Source: JAJFUV01 sp964561215 (GTDB lineage Bacteria; Acidobacteriota; Terriglobia; Bryobacterales; Bryobacteraceae). Taken from it: DNA of 64,000 nucleotides. Shown here piece by piece: positions 15,708-27,320 of this stretch. Location: the NCBI GenBank assembly GCA_964561215.1, contig CAZLOS010000009.1:1-64000 (forward strand). Reading direction: 5' to 3'. A program made the position numbers and the translations under genes. The notes under the pieces were generated by a model. That model did not search any database and was not told where the DNA came from. It was given only the letters and a program-made list of their open reading frames with translations. Numbering within the stretch: position 1 is the first letter of the stretch; each line of letters starts with the position of its first letter.

Positions 15708-18323
15708 ATGGGCGCGCACGAACCCTTTCATTTCCACAGCCTGGATGAAGTAAGGCAACGCATCAACGAATTGGGCCTTGATCTCGATCTGAGTGAGGAC
15801 CTCAGCCCGCTGGCGCAGCCGCTCAAGGCCGGCGATTTCAACATCCCGAACCGCATGGTGGTGCTGCCCATGGAAGGCTGCGACGGCACGTCCGGAGGGG
15901 CGCCGGACGAGTTGACTTTCCGCCGCTACAAGCGATTCGCCGCCGGAGGTGCGGGACTGCTCTGGGTGGAGGCCACGGCGGTGGTGGAGCAAGGACGAGC
16001 CAACCCGCGGCAAATCTGGCTGCGCAAAGAGAATGTAGATGCGTTCGCGCGGCTGGTGGAGGAGACGCACCAGGCGGCCAGGGAAGCGATGGGGCCCAAC
16101 CATCGGCCCATGATGATCGCGCAGCTCACGCACTCGGGCCGGTACTCGCGCCCCGGGCGCTCGCCGCGGCCCATCATCGCGCACCATTCCAAGTTCATCG
16201 ATCCGGTGCAGAAACTGCCGCCGGACTATCCGTTGATCACGGACGATGAGTTGGAGCGCCTGGAAGATCTCTACGTGGAAGCGGCGGTCTCCGCGCAGTG
16301 GGCGGGCTTCGACGGTGTGGACGTGAAGGCGTGCCACCGCTACCTGATCAGCGAACTGCATGCCTCCTACACGCGCGAAAACAGCCGGTACGGCGGGAGT
16401 TGGGAGAACCGCTCGCGCTTCTTCCGCAACATCGTGAAGAAGATCCGACAGGCGGCGCCGGGCCTGGTCGTCACTTCACGCATGAACGCCTACGACGCCA
16501 TGGCATATCCCTACGGTTTCGGAATGGATCCGAACGACCCCGCCAAGCCGTGCCTGGACGAGCCGATCGACCTCGTGCGTTTCCTGGCCGGGAACGGCGC
16601 GCCGCTGGTGAACATCACCATCGGCAACCCTTACTTCAATCCGCACGTCAACCGGCCGTTCGACCTGCCGGTGGCCGGAGCGCCGATTCCGCCGGAACAT
16701 CCGCTGATTGGGATCGCCCGCTTCGTGCACATCGTGAGGGACATCCAGAAAGCCGTGCCGGAGATCGCCGTGATCGGCGGCGGAGTCTCGTGGCTGCGCC
16801 AGTTCTTCCCGAATTTGGCTGCCGCCAACGTGCGCAACGGCTGGGCGTCGTTGATGGGAGCCGGGCGGATGTCGTTCGCCTATCCGGACTTTCCCAAGGA
16901 CGTGCTCGAACACGGCAAGCTCGAACCCGAACGCTGCTGCGTGGCATGCTCGGCCTGTACGCAGATAATGCGCGACGGCGGGCGCAGCGGCTGCGTACCA
17001 CGCGACGCTGCCATCTACGAGCCGATTTACAAGGCCGGCCGCGCCGAGGCTCTCGACACCATCCTGGCCGAGGCGAACACCTGCCGCCAGTGCAACGACC
17101 CAACCTGCGTGCGAGGCTGCCCGGCGAGAGTCGACATTCCGCGTTTCGTCGGTCACATCGCGGCGGGCCGCTTCCGCGAGGCGTACGAAACCCTTCGCGA
17201 GCAGAACCTGCTGGCCGCCGTGTGCGGCTATGTGTGCCCGGCCGAAACGCAATGCGAAGCCGAGTGCATCAACGAACATTACGACAACCACGTCCCTATC
17301 CAGCATCTGCAGCGCTGGGTAAGCAGGAAGGCGATGGAAGAAGGATGGGCCGCGGAGCCGCGTCCCCCGCGTCCAGCCACCGGCAAGCGCGTAGCGGTGC
17401 TCGGCGCCGGAGCGGCGGGCGTTTCCGCCGCGGCCACCCTGGCTTCGCTGGGGCACAAAGTGGTGCTGTTCGATCGGGCGCCGCAGGCCGGCGGGACCGC
17501 TCGCGCCACCATCCCTGTCGAGCGGCTGCCGATTCCGGTGCTGCAACGGGAAGTCGATGATGTATTGGCCAGTTGCGGCGACGTCGAACGGCGGCAGGCT
17601 GACTTCGGTGCCACCCTTTCGCTGGATCAAATCCAGTCCGAAGGCTTCGCGGCGGTGCTGGTGGCGCTGGGACTGAGCAAGTCCGTGGCGCTCGGTGCGA
17701 CGCGGCCGGCGAGCGGCGTGGTGAGCGCCCTGGAGTTTTTGGAACGGCTCAAGGCCGGTGGACGGGTGGAAGGCAGTGTGCTGGTTCTTGGCGGTGGCAA
17801 CACGGCCATCGATGCCGCCCTGTCGGCCAAGCGAACCGGAGCGAGCGACGTAGCCGTCGTTTACCGGCGGTCCTTCGAGGAGATGCCCGCCTGGCCCGCC
17901 GAGCGCGACGCGGCCGTCAAGGCGGGCGTGAACTTTCTGATTCTGACGCAGCCGCTCGAGTATCTGACCGGCGAGGCGGGGAAGCTCACGGGCCTCAAAG
18001 TGATCCGCACGCGGCTCGGCGCGCCCGGCGAGGACGGCCGCCGCAAGCCGGAGCCCATTCCGGGCACCGAGCACGTGCTGCCGGCCGGTCTTGTGGTGGA
18101 GGCCATCGGACAGCAGGCCGGCGACGAGATCCGCCAGGCGCTCACCGGCATCGAGTTCACGCGCCAGGGCCTCGCGAAGACGTTGCCCGGGAGTTTCGAA
18201 ACCACGCGCGCGATGGTTTTCGTGGCCGGGGACCTGGTGAACGGCGGCACCACGGTGGTGCGCGCGGTGGCGGAAGGGCGCGACGCAGCCCGCGAAATCG
18301 ACGCGCGATTGACGCGCTCCTAG
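15708..18323 (+). CDS. OYE-family flavoenzyme fused to a GltD/DPYD-type Fe-S, FAD, NADPH module
   Basis: About 871 residues with a composite architecture. Residues 30-400 are an Old Yellow Enzyme FMN barrel (NRMVVLPMEG, AQLTHSGRYS, RYGGSWENRSRF). At about 409 there is an OYE-type [4Fe-4S] motif (CVACSAC, then Cys 11 residues later). From about 459 a second Fe-S domain follows, of the glutamate synthase small subunit/dihydropyrimidine dehydrogenase type (CRQCNDPTCVRGCP, CGYVCPAETQCEAEC). From about 563 come an FAD site (VLGAGAAG) and an NADPH site (VLGGGNTAIDAA). Three clusters and two flavins suggest a reductase moving electrons from NAD(P)H to the OYE site. I chose ATG 15708 (MGAHEPFHF); the substrate is unknown. 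Confidence 0.88.
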   Translation: MGAHEPFHFHSLDEVRQRINELGLDLDLSEDLSPLAQPLKAGDFNIPNRMVVLPMEGCDGTSGGAPDELTFRRYKRFAAGGAGLLWVEATAVVEQGRANPRQIWLRKENVDAFARLVEETHQAAREAMGPNHRPMMIAQLTHSGRYSRPGRSPRPIIAHHSKFIDPVQKLPPDYPLITDDELERLEDLYVEAAVSAQWAGFDGVDVKACHRYLISELHASYTRENSRYGGSWENRSRFFRNIVKKIRQAAPGLVVTSRMNAYDAMAYPYGFGMDPNDPAKPCLDEPIDLVRFLAGNGAPLVNITIGNPYFNPHVNRPFDLPVAGAPIPPEHPLIGIARFVHIVRDIQKAVPEIAVIGGGVSWLRQFFPNLAAANVRNGWASLMGAGRMSFAYPDFPKDVLEHGKLEPERCCVACSACTQIMRDGGRSGCVPRDAAIYEPIYKAGRAEALDTILAEANTCRQCNDPTCVRGCPARVDIPRFVGHIAAGRFREAYETLREQNLLAAVCGYVCPAETQCEAECINEHYDNHVPIQHLQRWVSRKAMEEGWAAEPRPPRPATGKRVAVLGAGAAGVSAAATLASLGHKVVLFDRAPQAGGTARATIPVERLPIPVLQREVDDVLASCGDVERRQADFGATLSLDQIQSEGFAAVLVALGLSKSVALGATRPASGVVSALEFLERLKAGGRVEGSVLVLGGGNTAIDAALSAKRTGASDVAVVYRRSFEEMPAWPAERDAAVKAGVNFLILTQPLEYLTGEAGKLTGLKVIRTRLGAPGEDGRRKPEPIPGTEHVLPAGLVVEAIGQQAGDEIRQALTGIEFTRQGLAKTLPGSFETTRAMVFVAGDLVNGGTTVVRAVAEGRDAAREIDARLTRS

Positions 18324-19711
18324 TTGACCGGCGCCATTGCCGCCAGGCGGCAATGGCGAAATACGGAATCGGCGACGGTGGAGGGCGGAAGGCTCTGCCC
18401 GAACAAGTGCCCTTGCAGCAGATCGCAGCCTGCAAGGCGGAGCGCCCCGAGTTGGCGCTCGTTTTCCACGCCTTCGGCGACGACTCTAAGGCCCAGGCCG
18501 TGGGCCAGCCGGATGACGGTTTCCACCAGCGGCGTCACCGTGCCGCCGGTCACTTCCAACAGGAACGACCGGTCGATCTTCAGGGCGTCGAGCGGGAGGC
18601 GGCGCAGGTAGGCAAGCGACGAGTATCCGGTGCCGAAATCGTCAATCGCGATGCGCACACCCAAGCCGCGCAGCCTGGTCATCCTGCGCACGGACTCTTC
18701 GACGTCGCGCATCAGCGTGCTCTCGGTGACCTCGAGAGCCAGCCATCGCGGGTCGAGGCCGGTGTCGGACAGGGTCCCCGTGACCATGTGCACGAAATCC
18801 GGCCGGGCGAACTCCACGGCCGAAACGTTGACCGAAATGCGAACCGGCACGTGGCCGGTATCCTGCCATTCGACGTTCTGCCGGCAGGCTTCACCGAGCA
18901 CCCAGGCCCCGATCGGGACGATCATCCCCGACTCCTCGGCGATAGGGATGAACTCGGCCGGACCGATGCGGCCCAGCCTGGGATGGTTCCATTCGAGGAG
19001 GGCTTCCAGCCCCGCCAGGCGGCCTTCCATGTCCACCTGGGGTTGGTACAGCAATCGAAACTCGTGTCCGGCTAAGGCGCGGCGTAAATCCGTTTCGAGC
19101 GAAAGCCTGTTGCGCGCGGCTTCTCCGATGGCCGGTGTAAAGCGCACCACCTGCTGGCGCCCGCCGGGCGAGGCGCGGAAGGCTGCCGCGCCGGCGTGCC
19201 GAAGAAGCGTTTCGGCGTCCAGGCCGTCCTCCGGGTAGACGCTCAATCCCATACAGGCCGGCAGGAAGAACTCCTGACCGTCCACGTCAAAAGGCTTATT
19301 GAAGGCATCCAGAACGATTCCGGCTTTCCAGGCCGCGTCGCGCGGATTCTCCAGCCTGCACAAGGCGAGGGCGAACTCGCTGCCGCTCATCCGGGCGACG
19401 AAGTCGTTCGGTTCGAGCGAGTTGGAGAGACGGCTGGCCACCTGCCGGAGCAGGCTGTCCCCCGTCGCGTGCCCCAGAGTGGCGTTGATCCGCCGGAAAT
19501 GACCGATGTCGATCAGGGCGACAGCGGGAAACCATCCGCGCCAGTGCGCCTTCGCGATCGCGTATCTGAACCGCTCCTCGAAGACGATGCGATTGGGGAG
19601 GCCAGTCAGGGCGTCGTTCCGCGGATAGCGAGCCAGCGTGCCGGAGGCTGCATCGAAGAGGCTCTGGAAACAGGCGCCTCCATGTGGGCCGAACAGTGTG
19701 CGCATCGACAT
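18320..19711 (-). CDS. GGDEF-EAL protein, likely c-di-GMP phosphodiesterase
   Basis: A 463-residue protein without an obvious sensor domain. The N-terminal GGDEF domain (DALTGLPNR) is degenerate: the active-site loop reads SGSEF, so cyclase activity is unlikely. The EAL domain looks intact: GLEALLEW, SVNVSAVEF, LEVTES, IDDFGTGYSS, a Lys in ALKIDRSF, VAEGVE and LQGHLFGQ. All metal and substrate residues of EAL phosphodiesterases are represented. It probably hydrolyses c-di-GMP in the cytoplasm, perhaps with GTP binding at the degenerate domain as a control. It is convergent with the flavoenzyme (4-base overlap) and divergent from the TPR/beta-barrel gene. Confidence 0.9.
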   Translation of the reverse strand: MSMRTLFGPHGGACFQSLFDAASGTLARYPRNDALTGLPNRIVFEERFRYAIAKAHWRGWFPAVALIDIGHFRRINATLGHATGDSLLRQVASRLSNSLEPNDFVARMSGSEFALALCRLENPRDAAWKAGIVLDAFNKPFDVDGQEFFLPACMGLSVYPEDGLDAETLLRHAGAAAFRASPGGRQQVVRFTPAIGEAARNRLSLETDLRRALAGHEFRLLYQPQVDMEGRLAGLEALLEWNHPRLGRIGPAEFIPIAEESGMIVPIGAWVLGEACRQNVEWQDTGHVPVRISVNVSAVEFARPDFVHMVTGTLSDTGLDPRWLALEVTESTLMRDVEESVRRMTRLRGLGVRIAIDDFGTGYSSLAYLRRLPLDALKIDRSFLLEVTGGTVTPLVETVIRLAHGLGLRVVAEGVENERQLGALRLAGCDLLQGHLFGQSLPPSTVADSVFRHCRLAAMAPVN

Positions 19712-19723
19712 CCGGTGTCTCTA

Positions 19724-19752
19724 TTGATTAGTACATCAATCGCGGGTTAAAT
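19724..19752 (+). promoter_or_regulatory. Candidate promoter of the TPR / GHL gene pair
   Basis: TTGATT at 19724-19729 and TTAAAT at 19747-19752 are separated by 17 bases, in the gap between divergent genes. The -35 lies inside an inverted repeat, ATTGAT-N6-ATCAAT (19723-19740), which could be an operator for either direction. The pair lies about 130 bases upstream of the preferred start. Confidence 0.35.
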
Positions 19753-19880
19753 GACTCATTTTCGGGGGGATTAGCGGGTATTACGGTTCTAGTACCGAAG
19801 TCCTAGCGCTAATGGAACCACTTTTCCTGCGAAACTTCCGCCGCCGGCACACTATTCTCATAGCCCCGAGGTGTGACGTG

Positions 19881-21881
19881 GTGTTAAGGCTTTTCCTAAG
19901 TTTGGCGGCGGTCTTATCAGCTCAGGATGCGGCGGTCCTCAATCAGGCCTATGAAGCGCTGCGGGCCAAAGAGTACGATGCCGCCATCGTGCGCTTCGAA
20001 CAGGTCATCCGGCAAGCGCCATCTAACGCAAACATTCGCAAGGACTTAGCTTATGCTTACCTGAAAACAGGCGCCACCGGGGCGGCACGCGATCAGTTCG
20101 CCGCCGCGGTGCGCCTGGCGCCCGGCGACTACCATACCGCACTCGAATACGCTTTTCTGTGTTACGAGACCAGACAGCGGGCCGAGGCTCGCCGCATTTT
20201 CGACCGAGTGCGCAAGTCGGGCGACGAGGCGTCGCGCGCTACCGCCGAACAGGCCTTCGAGAACGTGGATCGTCCGTTGCGGGAGGGAATCGACCGCTGG
20301 ACGCGCGCGCTCGAAGCCGATCCGAATGACTTCAGCGCGCATTTTGAACTGGCGCGGCTGGCTGAGGATCGCGACGAACTGGACCTGGCGGCCGTGCATT
20401 ACGAGCGCGCATGGCGCTTACGGCCGGAACTGCGCAACCTCCTTTTGGACATCGGGCGCATGGCCAAGGCGCGGGGGAAGCCGGAACTGGGCATGTCGGC
20501 GCTGCTGGCGGCCTCGCGGGGCGCTGAACCGCGCACTGCGGAGGAAGCCCGTGCCTTGATGCCCGCGCGCTACCCCTATGTCTACGAGTTTCGAGCCGCG
20601 CTGGAACTCGATCCCGGCAATGTCGAACTGCGCCGCGAATTCGCCTACCTGCTGCTCGCCATGGGCAAGAAGGACGAGGCGGAGTCGGAGTTCAAAACCG
20701 TGACCGAGGCGGCGCCGCGGGACCTGCTCTCGGCCGCGCAACTCGGTTTCCTGCGCTTGAACCGGCGGGACTTGGCCGGCGCCATGCCGCTGTTCGAACG
20801 AGTACTCAAAGGAGACGACGAAGAACTCGCCGACCGCGTGCGTTCGGCGTTGAAGCTGCCGCAGACCCTAAAGCGCCGCTCGGAGACCCCCAAGCGCAAG
20901 ATCTCGATGGAGGCCAAGACGCTGGCCGAGCGCAGCTACGAAAAGGGTTACATGAAGGACGCGCTCAAGTACTTGCTGGTGGCCAACGAAATCGATCCGG
21001 TGGACTTCGAGGTGATGCTGAAACTGGGCTGGACGAACAATATCCTCAGAAACGACAAGGAAGCGGTGCGTTGGTTCAGCCTGGCCCGCAAGAGCCCGGA
21101 CCCCGTAGTGGCGGCCGAAGCCGACCGCGCCTGGAGGAACCTGCGCCGCGACAACTCAGCCGTGCGCGCCAGCGCATGGATCCTCCCGTTTTATTCCTCC
21201 CGCTGGCATGACCTGTTCTCCTACGGCCAGTTCAAGACCGACTTCCGCCTCGGCAAACTCCCCCTGCGGCCGTATCTTTCGACCCGGTTCATCGGCGACA
21301 CGCGCCGCACAACCGGGGAAGCCGTGCCGCAGTACCTCAGCGAAAGCTCGCTCATTTTCGGCGCGGGGGTGGCCACCAACACGTATAAGGGCCTGATGGC
21401 GTGGGGCGAAGCCGGCACGGCGGTAAGTTACCTGGGCGGACGCCGCGACGTGGGCAACGCCATTCCGGATTACCGCGGGGGCGTGGCGTTCGCCAAAGGG
21501 TTCGGACGACTACTGGGTTCGGAAGCCGGCGGCGCGTTCTTTGAAACCAACGACGACGGTGTCTTTGTCAGCCGCTTTGACAACGACTTCCTTTTGTACA
21601 CGCAGAATCGCATCGGGTACACCGTTGCTCCCCTGGAAGGCTTGGGCGGGTTCCAGGTACAGTTCTACTGGAATCAAAACCTGACCGCCGACGTGCGGAG
21701 CCAGTATTGGGCCAATTTCTACGAGACCGGCCCGGGCCTGCGATTCCGTTGGCGCGCGATGCCCCGTTCACTTTCGTTCACCGTCAACTTCCTGCGCGGC
21801 GTGTACCTAAAAAAGGAATTCGCGCCCGAGCCGACCTTCACGGACCTCCGCCTGGGTTTCTGGTATGCCACCGTTCATTAA
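19881..21881 (+). CDS. Exported TPR protein with C-terminal beta-barrel (PgaA-like)
   Basis: About 667 residues. A signal peptide (LRLFLSLAAVLSAQ) is followed by several TPR units (YEALRAKEYDAAIVRFEQVI, NANIRKDLAYAYLKTGA, HFELARLAEDRDELDLAAVH, REFAYLLLAMGKKDEAESEF). The last 220 residues are rich in alternating aromatic strands and end in RLGFWYATVH, consistent with an outer-membrane barrel. This layout resembles PgaA/NfrA-type exopolysaccharide or phage-receptor proteins. I chose GTG 19881 for its GAGGTG seven bases upstream; an ATG at 19812 would put extra residues before the signal peptide. It overlaps the next gene by 17 bases, so the two are coupled. Confidence 0.65.
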   Translation: MLRLFLSLAAVLSAQDAAVLNQAYEALRAKEYDAAIVRFEQVIRQAPSNANIRKDLAYAYLKTGATGAARDQFAAAVRLAPGDYHTALEYAFLCYETRQRAEARRIFDRVRKSGDEASRATAEQAFENVDRPLREGIDRWTRALEADPNDFSAHFELARLAEDRDELDLAAVHYERAWRLRPELRNLLLDIGRMAKARGKPELGMSALLAASRGAEPRTAEEARALMPARYPYVYEFRAALELDPGNVELRREFAYLLLAMGKKDEAESEFKTVTEAAPRDLLSAAQLGFLRLNRRDLAGAMPLFERVLKGDDEELADRVRSALKLPQTLKRRSETPKRKISMEAKTLAERSYEKGYMKDALKYLLVANEIDPVDFEVMLKLGWTNNILRNDKEAVRWFSLARKSPDPVVAAEADRAWRNLRRDNSAVRASAWILPFYSSRWHDLFSYGQFKTDFRLGKLPLRPYLSTRFIGDTRRTTGEAVPQYLSESSLIFGAGVATNTYKGLMAWGEAGTAVSYLGGRRDVGNAIPDYRGGVAFAKGFGRLLGSEAGGAFFETNDDGVFVSRFDNDFLLYTQNRIGYTVAPLEGLGGFQVQFYWNQNLTADVRSQYWANFYETGPGLRFRWRAMPRSLSFTVNFLRGVYLKKEFAPEPTFTDLRLGFWYATVH

Positions 21882-23877
21882 GCTCTTATTGCTGCCGCTC
21901 GCGACTTGGTGCATCGCCTGCGCGCAACCGGTCGCGCGTGTGCATCACTTTCATGTGCTGGGAGACGATGCCGGGCCCTGGCCGGATGTGCTGCGGCCGG
22001 TCGGATTGGTGCCGGGGCAGGGCGGCGTCTACGTGATCCGGTCCGGCGAAGGTGCGCACGGCGCGCAGTGGCTCGAACGCGCCGAACGGGGCGCCTACGT
22101 AGTTCTTGAAGGCGAGAGCGAAGCGGCGGAGATGTTTGGGTTCAAGCCGGGCGCCAAGCGCGTCCCGGTGCGTAATGTGGAGGATGTCCACGCACCGACG
22201 CTGGCCATCATCTGGCAAAAGTCGCTCGAATTGCCGGTTTGGACGGTGCCGGAGCCGGCCACGGTTTTCGCCAGGGAGCGCTGGACGGGAGCGCCGCTCG
22301 CGGCCGGTTTCCGGAAGGGGGCGGGCGCCGTATTGTGGGTGGCGGTTCCGCCCGGCGAGCAAGGGTACGAGCGCTTCCCCTACCTCGCACAGGCACTGGT
22401 CGATCTTGGCCTGCGCCCGCCGTTCCAGTCTTCACGGCTGTGGGCCTTTTTCGATTCCTCCTACCGCTTGCGCGCGGATCCGGACTACCTGGCGCGGAAA
22501 TGGCGCAAGGCGGGCATCGCTGCCTTGCAGGTGGCTGCCTGGCATTTCCACGAGCCCGATCCGGCGCGCGACAAGTACCTGGATACGCTCATCGAGGCCT
22601 GCCACAAGCATGCCATCCTGGTTTACGCCTGGGTGGAACTGCCGCACGTGAGCGAGAAGTTCTGGCTGGATCATCCCGAGTGGCGGGAGAAGACCGCCTT
22701 GGGCCAGGACGCGCATCTGGATTGGCGCAAGTTGATGAATCTGGCGAATCCGGACTGCGCACGGGCGGTGGCGGACGGCGTGCGGCGCATGATAGGTGCG
22801 CACGACTGGGATGGAGTGAACCTGGCCGAGCTGTACTTCGAATCGCTGCAGGGATATGCGAACCCGTCCCGCTTCACGCCGATGAACGCCGACATCCGTG
22901 CCGAGTTCCGCAAGACGGGCGGCTTCGACCCGGTGGAACTCTTCGACGCGGCCTCGCCCAACCACTACTCGAAGAACGCCGTGGGGCTGAAGGCGTTCCT
23001 GGAATACCGCGCCGCGCTGGCCCGGCGCATGCAAGAGAAATGGATCGCCGAAGTCGAAACCATGCGCGCGGAGAAACCGCATCTCGATCTGGTGTTGACT
23101 CATGTGGACGACCGTTTCGACAACCGTATGCGTGACTCGATCGGCGCCGACGCGGCGTCCTTGCTGCCCATGCTCGACCGGCACGACTTCACGTTTCTGA
23201 TCGAAGACCCGGCCACCATCTGGCACCTGGGCGCCAAGCGCTATCAGCAGATTGCGGCGAGCTACGCGCCGCTGACGCCGCACACCTCGAAGCTGGCCAT
23301 CGACATCAACATCGTCGAGCGTTACCAGGACGTCTACCCCACCAAGCAGCAGACCGGCACCGAACTGTTCCAGTTGCTGAACCTGGCGTCCAGAGCCTTC
23401 CCGCGCGTGGCGCTGTATTTCGAGAATTCGATTTTGAGCGCGGATATGCCGCTGGTGTCGGCCGCCGCTTCGACCCCGAATCGCGTGGAATGGCTGGGCG
23501 GGAAGATGGTGGTGGATTCCGTGCGCGGCGTGGGGGTCCCTTGGATGGGCGGGGCGAGAGTTGACGGGCGCTTGTGGCCGGTTGCGGACGGCGAACTGGT
23601 CTGGTTGCCCGCCGGCGCGCACGCCATCGAAACCGTGGACGCGGCGCCCCCACTGAGGCTGCTTGCGCTGAACGCAGAATTGCGTAGTGCTGGCGCGACG
23701 GCGCGCTCGGTCGAATTCGCCTACCGGAGCCCGGCGCGTGCGCTGGCGCTGGTGGACAGACGACCCGCCAGGATCGAAGTGGACGGCGAGACCGCGAAGG
23801 TCGACATCCGTGAGGCCGGCAACGCCTGCCTGCTCCTGCTGCCGCGAGGGCAGCACCTGGTGTCGCTCGAACCCTGA
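21865..23877 (+). CDS. Exported TIM-barrel glycoside hydrolase-like protein (PgaB/GHL-like)
   Basis: A 670-residue exported protein (signal MPPFIKLLLLPLATWCIACA, possibly a lipoprotein at the Cys). The central part (FFDSSYRLRADPDYLARKWR, HKHAILVYAWVELPHVSEKF, GAHDWDGVNLAELYFE) resembles GHL-type barrels related to the C-terminal hydrolase domain of PgaB, with likely catalytic acids in DGVNLAELYFE and LVLTHVDDRFD. The C-terminus is beta-rich. The overlap with the TPR/beta-barrel gene echoes the pgaA-pgaB pairing, but no synthase or deacetylase domain is seen. Acting on an exopolysaccharide is an inference. Confidence 0.6.
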   Translation: MPPFIKLLLLPLATWCIACAQPVARVHHFHVLGDDAGPWPDVLRPVGLVPGQGGVYVIRSGEGAHGAQWLERAERGAYVVLEGESEAAEMFGFKPGAKRVPVRNVEDVHAPTLAIIWQKSLELPVWTVPEPATVFARERWTGAPLAAGFRKGAGAVLWVAVPPGEQGYERFPYLAQALVDLGLRPPFQSSRLWAFFDSSYRLRADPDYLARKWRKAGIAALQVAAWHFHEPDPARDKYLDTLIEACHKHAILVYAWVELPHVSEKFWLDHPEWREKTALGQDAHLDWRKLMNLANPDCARAVADGVRRMIGAHDWDGVNLAELYFESLQGYANPSRFTPMNADIRAEFRKTGGFDPVELFDAASPNHYSKNAVGLKAFLEYRAALARRMQEKWIAEVETMRAEKPHLDLVLTHVDDRFDNRMRDSIGADAASLLPMLDRHDFTFLIEDPATIWHLGAKRYQQIAASYAPLTPHTSKLAIDINIVERYQDVYPTKQQTGTELFQLLNLASRAFPRVALYFENSILSADMPLVSAAASTPNRVEWLGGKMVVDSVRGVGVPWMGGARVDGRLWPVADGELVWLPAGAHAIETVDAAPPLRLLALNAELRSAGATARSVEFAYRSPARALALVDRRPARIEVDGETAKVDIREAGNACLLLLPRGQHLVSLEP

Positions 23878-23939
23878 CCGGGACGGCGCGCAACGCGGTT
23901 CCATGATAGTTTGGTTAGTAGAGGTATGGATTCCACGCC

Positions 23940-24647
23940 ATGGTGCCGGGTAACCACAGCGCGATACGCGCCGTCGGACTGACAAAGGCTTACCGGTCGG
24001 GGGCGAACCAACTGGTAGTCTTTGAGAACCTGGAGCTGGAGGTGCGGCGCGGCGAGCGTTTGGCGGTGGTGGGGGAGTCGGGCGCGGGCAAATCCACGCT
24101 CTTGCACTTGCTGGGCGGACTGGACCGGCCTACGGGCGGGAAGATCCTGTTTGGTTCCAAAGAGATAACGGCGCTGGCCGATACCGATCTGTCCGATTTT
24201 CGCAACCGCGAGATCGGCTTCGTCTGGCAGAGCCATTTTCTGCTGCCGGAATTCACGGCGATCGAGAACGTCATGATGCCGCTGCTGGTGCGCGGCGTTG
24301 AGCCGGAACGGGCGGCGGCCACCGCGTCCCGGCGTCTGGAAGAAGTAGGGCTGACATCGCGCGCGACGCACCGGCCGGGAGAGCTGAGCGGCGGCGAACA
24401 GCAGCGCGTGGGGCTGGCGAGGGCGCTTGCGGGTAATCCTAAGGTGCTCCTTGCCGATGAGCCTACTGGGAACCTTGATGAGAAGACCGGAGAGATGATC
24501 GTGGATCTGCTTGAAACAATGCACCGGGTGCATGGTCTGACTTCGGTTCACGTAACCCATAACATCGCTTTTGCCAGGCGGTGCGATCGAATCCTGAGAC
24601 TGGAGGGGGGCAGGCTGGTCCGGACTTCTGCCGGGACGGCCGGTTGA
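23940..24647 (+). CDS. lolD: ABC transporter ATPase, LolD/MacB type
   Basis: A 235-residue ATP-binding subunit. Walker A is GESGAGKST, the Q loop is in FVWQSHFLLPEF, the signature LSGGEQQRVGLARAL, Walker B VLLADEPTGNLDE and the H loop VHVTHN. The FLLPEFTAIENVMMPL region is typical of LolD and MacB-like exporters. In lipoprotein sorting LolD powers LolCE at the inner membrane. No permease gene is adjacent, so the partner is encoded elsewhere and the Lol assignment is by similarity only. Confidence 0.82.
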   Translation: MVPGNHSAIRAVGLTKAYRSGANQLVVFENLELEVRRGERLAVVGESGAGKSTLLHLLGGLDRPTGGKILFGSKEITALADTDLSDFRNREIGFVWQSHFLLPEFTAIENVMMPLLVRGVEPERAAATASRRLEEVGLTSRATHRPGELSGGEQQRVGLARALAGNPKVLLADEPTGNLDEKTGEMIVDLLETMHRVHGLTSVHVTHNIAFARRCDRILRLEGGRLVRTSAGTAG

Positions 24648-24683
24648 GTTCCCGCATCTAAAGAGAGTAAGAGGGCGGATTCA

Positions 24684-27170
<2,487 letters not shown>

Positions 27171-27176
27171 TCCCGG

Positions 27177-27201
27177 GCGCCGCCTGTCAAACGGGCGGCG
27201 C
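27177..27201 (+). terminator. Hairpin downstream of clpC
   Basis: A perfect 8-base stem GCGCCGCC / GGCGGCGC with a 9-base loop begins seven bases after the clpC stop. No T-run follows, so it may end transcription weakly or protect the 3' end. Confidence 0.45.
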
Positions 27202-27219
27202 TCGAGACCCTTCACCGGG

Positions 27220-27248
27220 TTGATTCCGAATCCTTTGGCCGATATAGT
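27220..27248 (+). promoter_or_regulatory. Candidate sigma70 promoter of the pyrophosphatase gene
   Basis: TTGATT (27220-27225) and TATAGT (27243-27248) are separated by exactly 17 bases, downstream of the clpC hairpin. Transcription would start near 27255, leaving a leader of about 100 bases before the ATG at 27354. Confidence 0.55.
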
Positions 27249-27288
27249 AAAAGTTTGGGTGGTTCGGCTTGCATAGTTTTCTGATGCG

Positions 27289-27320
27289 CCCGGCGAGCTG
27301 GCCCAAGCTGGCCGGGTTTT
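27289..27320 (+). promoter_or_regulatory. Terminator-like hairpin in the leader of the pyrophosphatase gene
   Basis: CCCGGC-g-AGCT, a 6-base loop (GGCCCA), AGCT-g-GCCGGG, then TTTT. This GC-rich stem with a short T-run lies inside the predicted 5' leader, between the promoter at 27220-27248 and the GAGGAGGG ribosome-binding site at 27336-27343. It could be an attenuator or an mRNA stabiliser. No known riboswitch was recognised. Confidence 0.4.

Noticed and set aside
16476..18353. A 625-codon open frame antisense to the OYE fusion gene
   Set aside because: It lies wholly opposite a gene with clear motifs, has no recognisable domain, and such long antisense frames are expected at this GC content.
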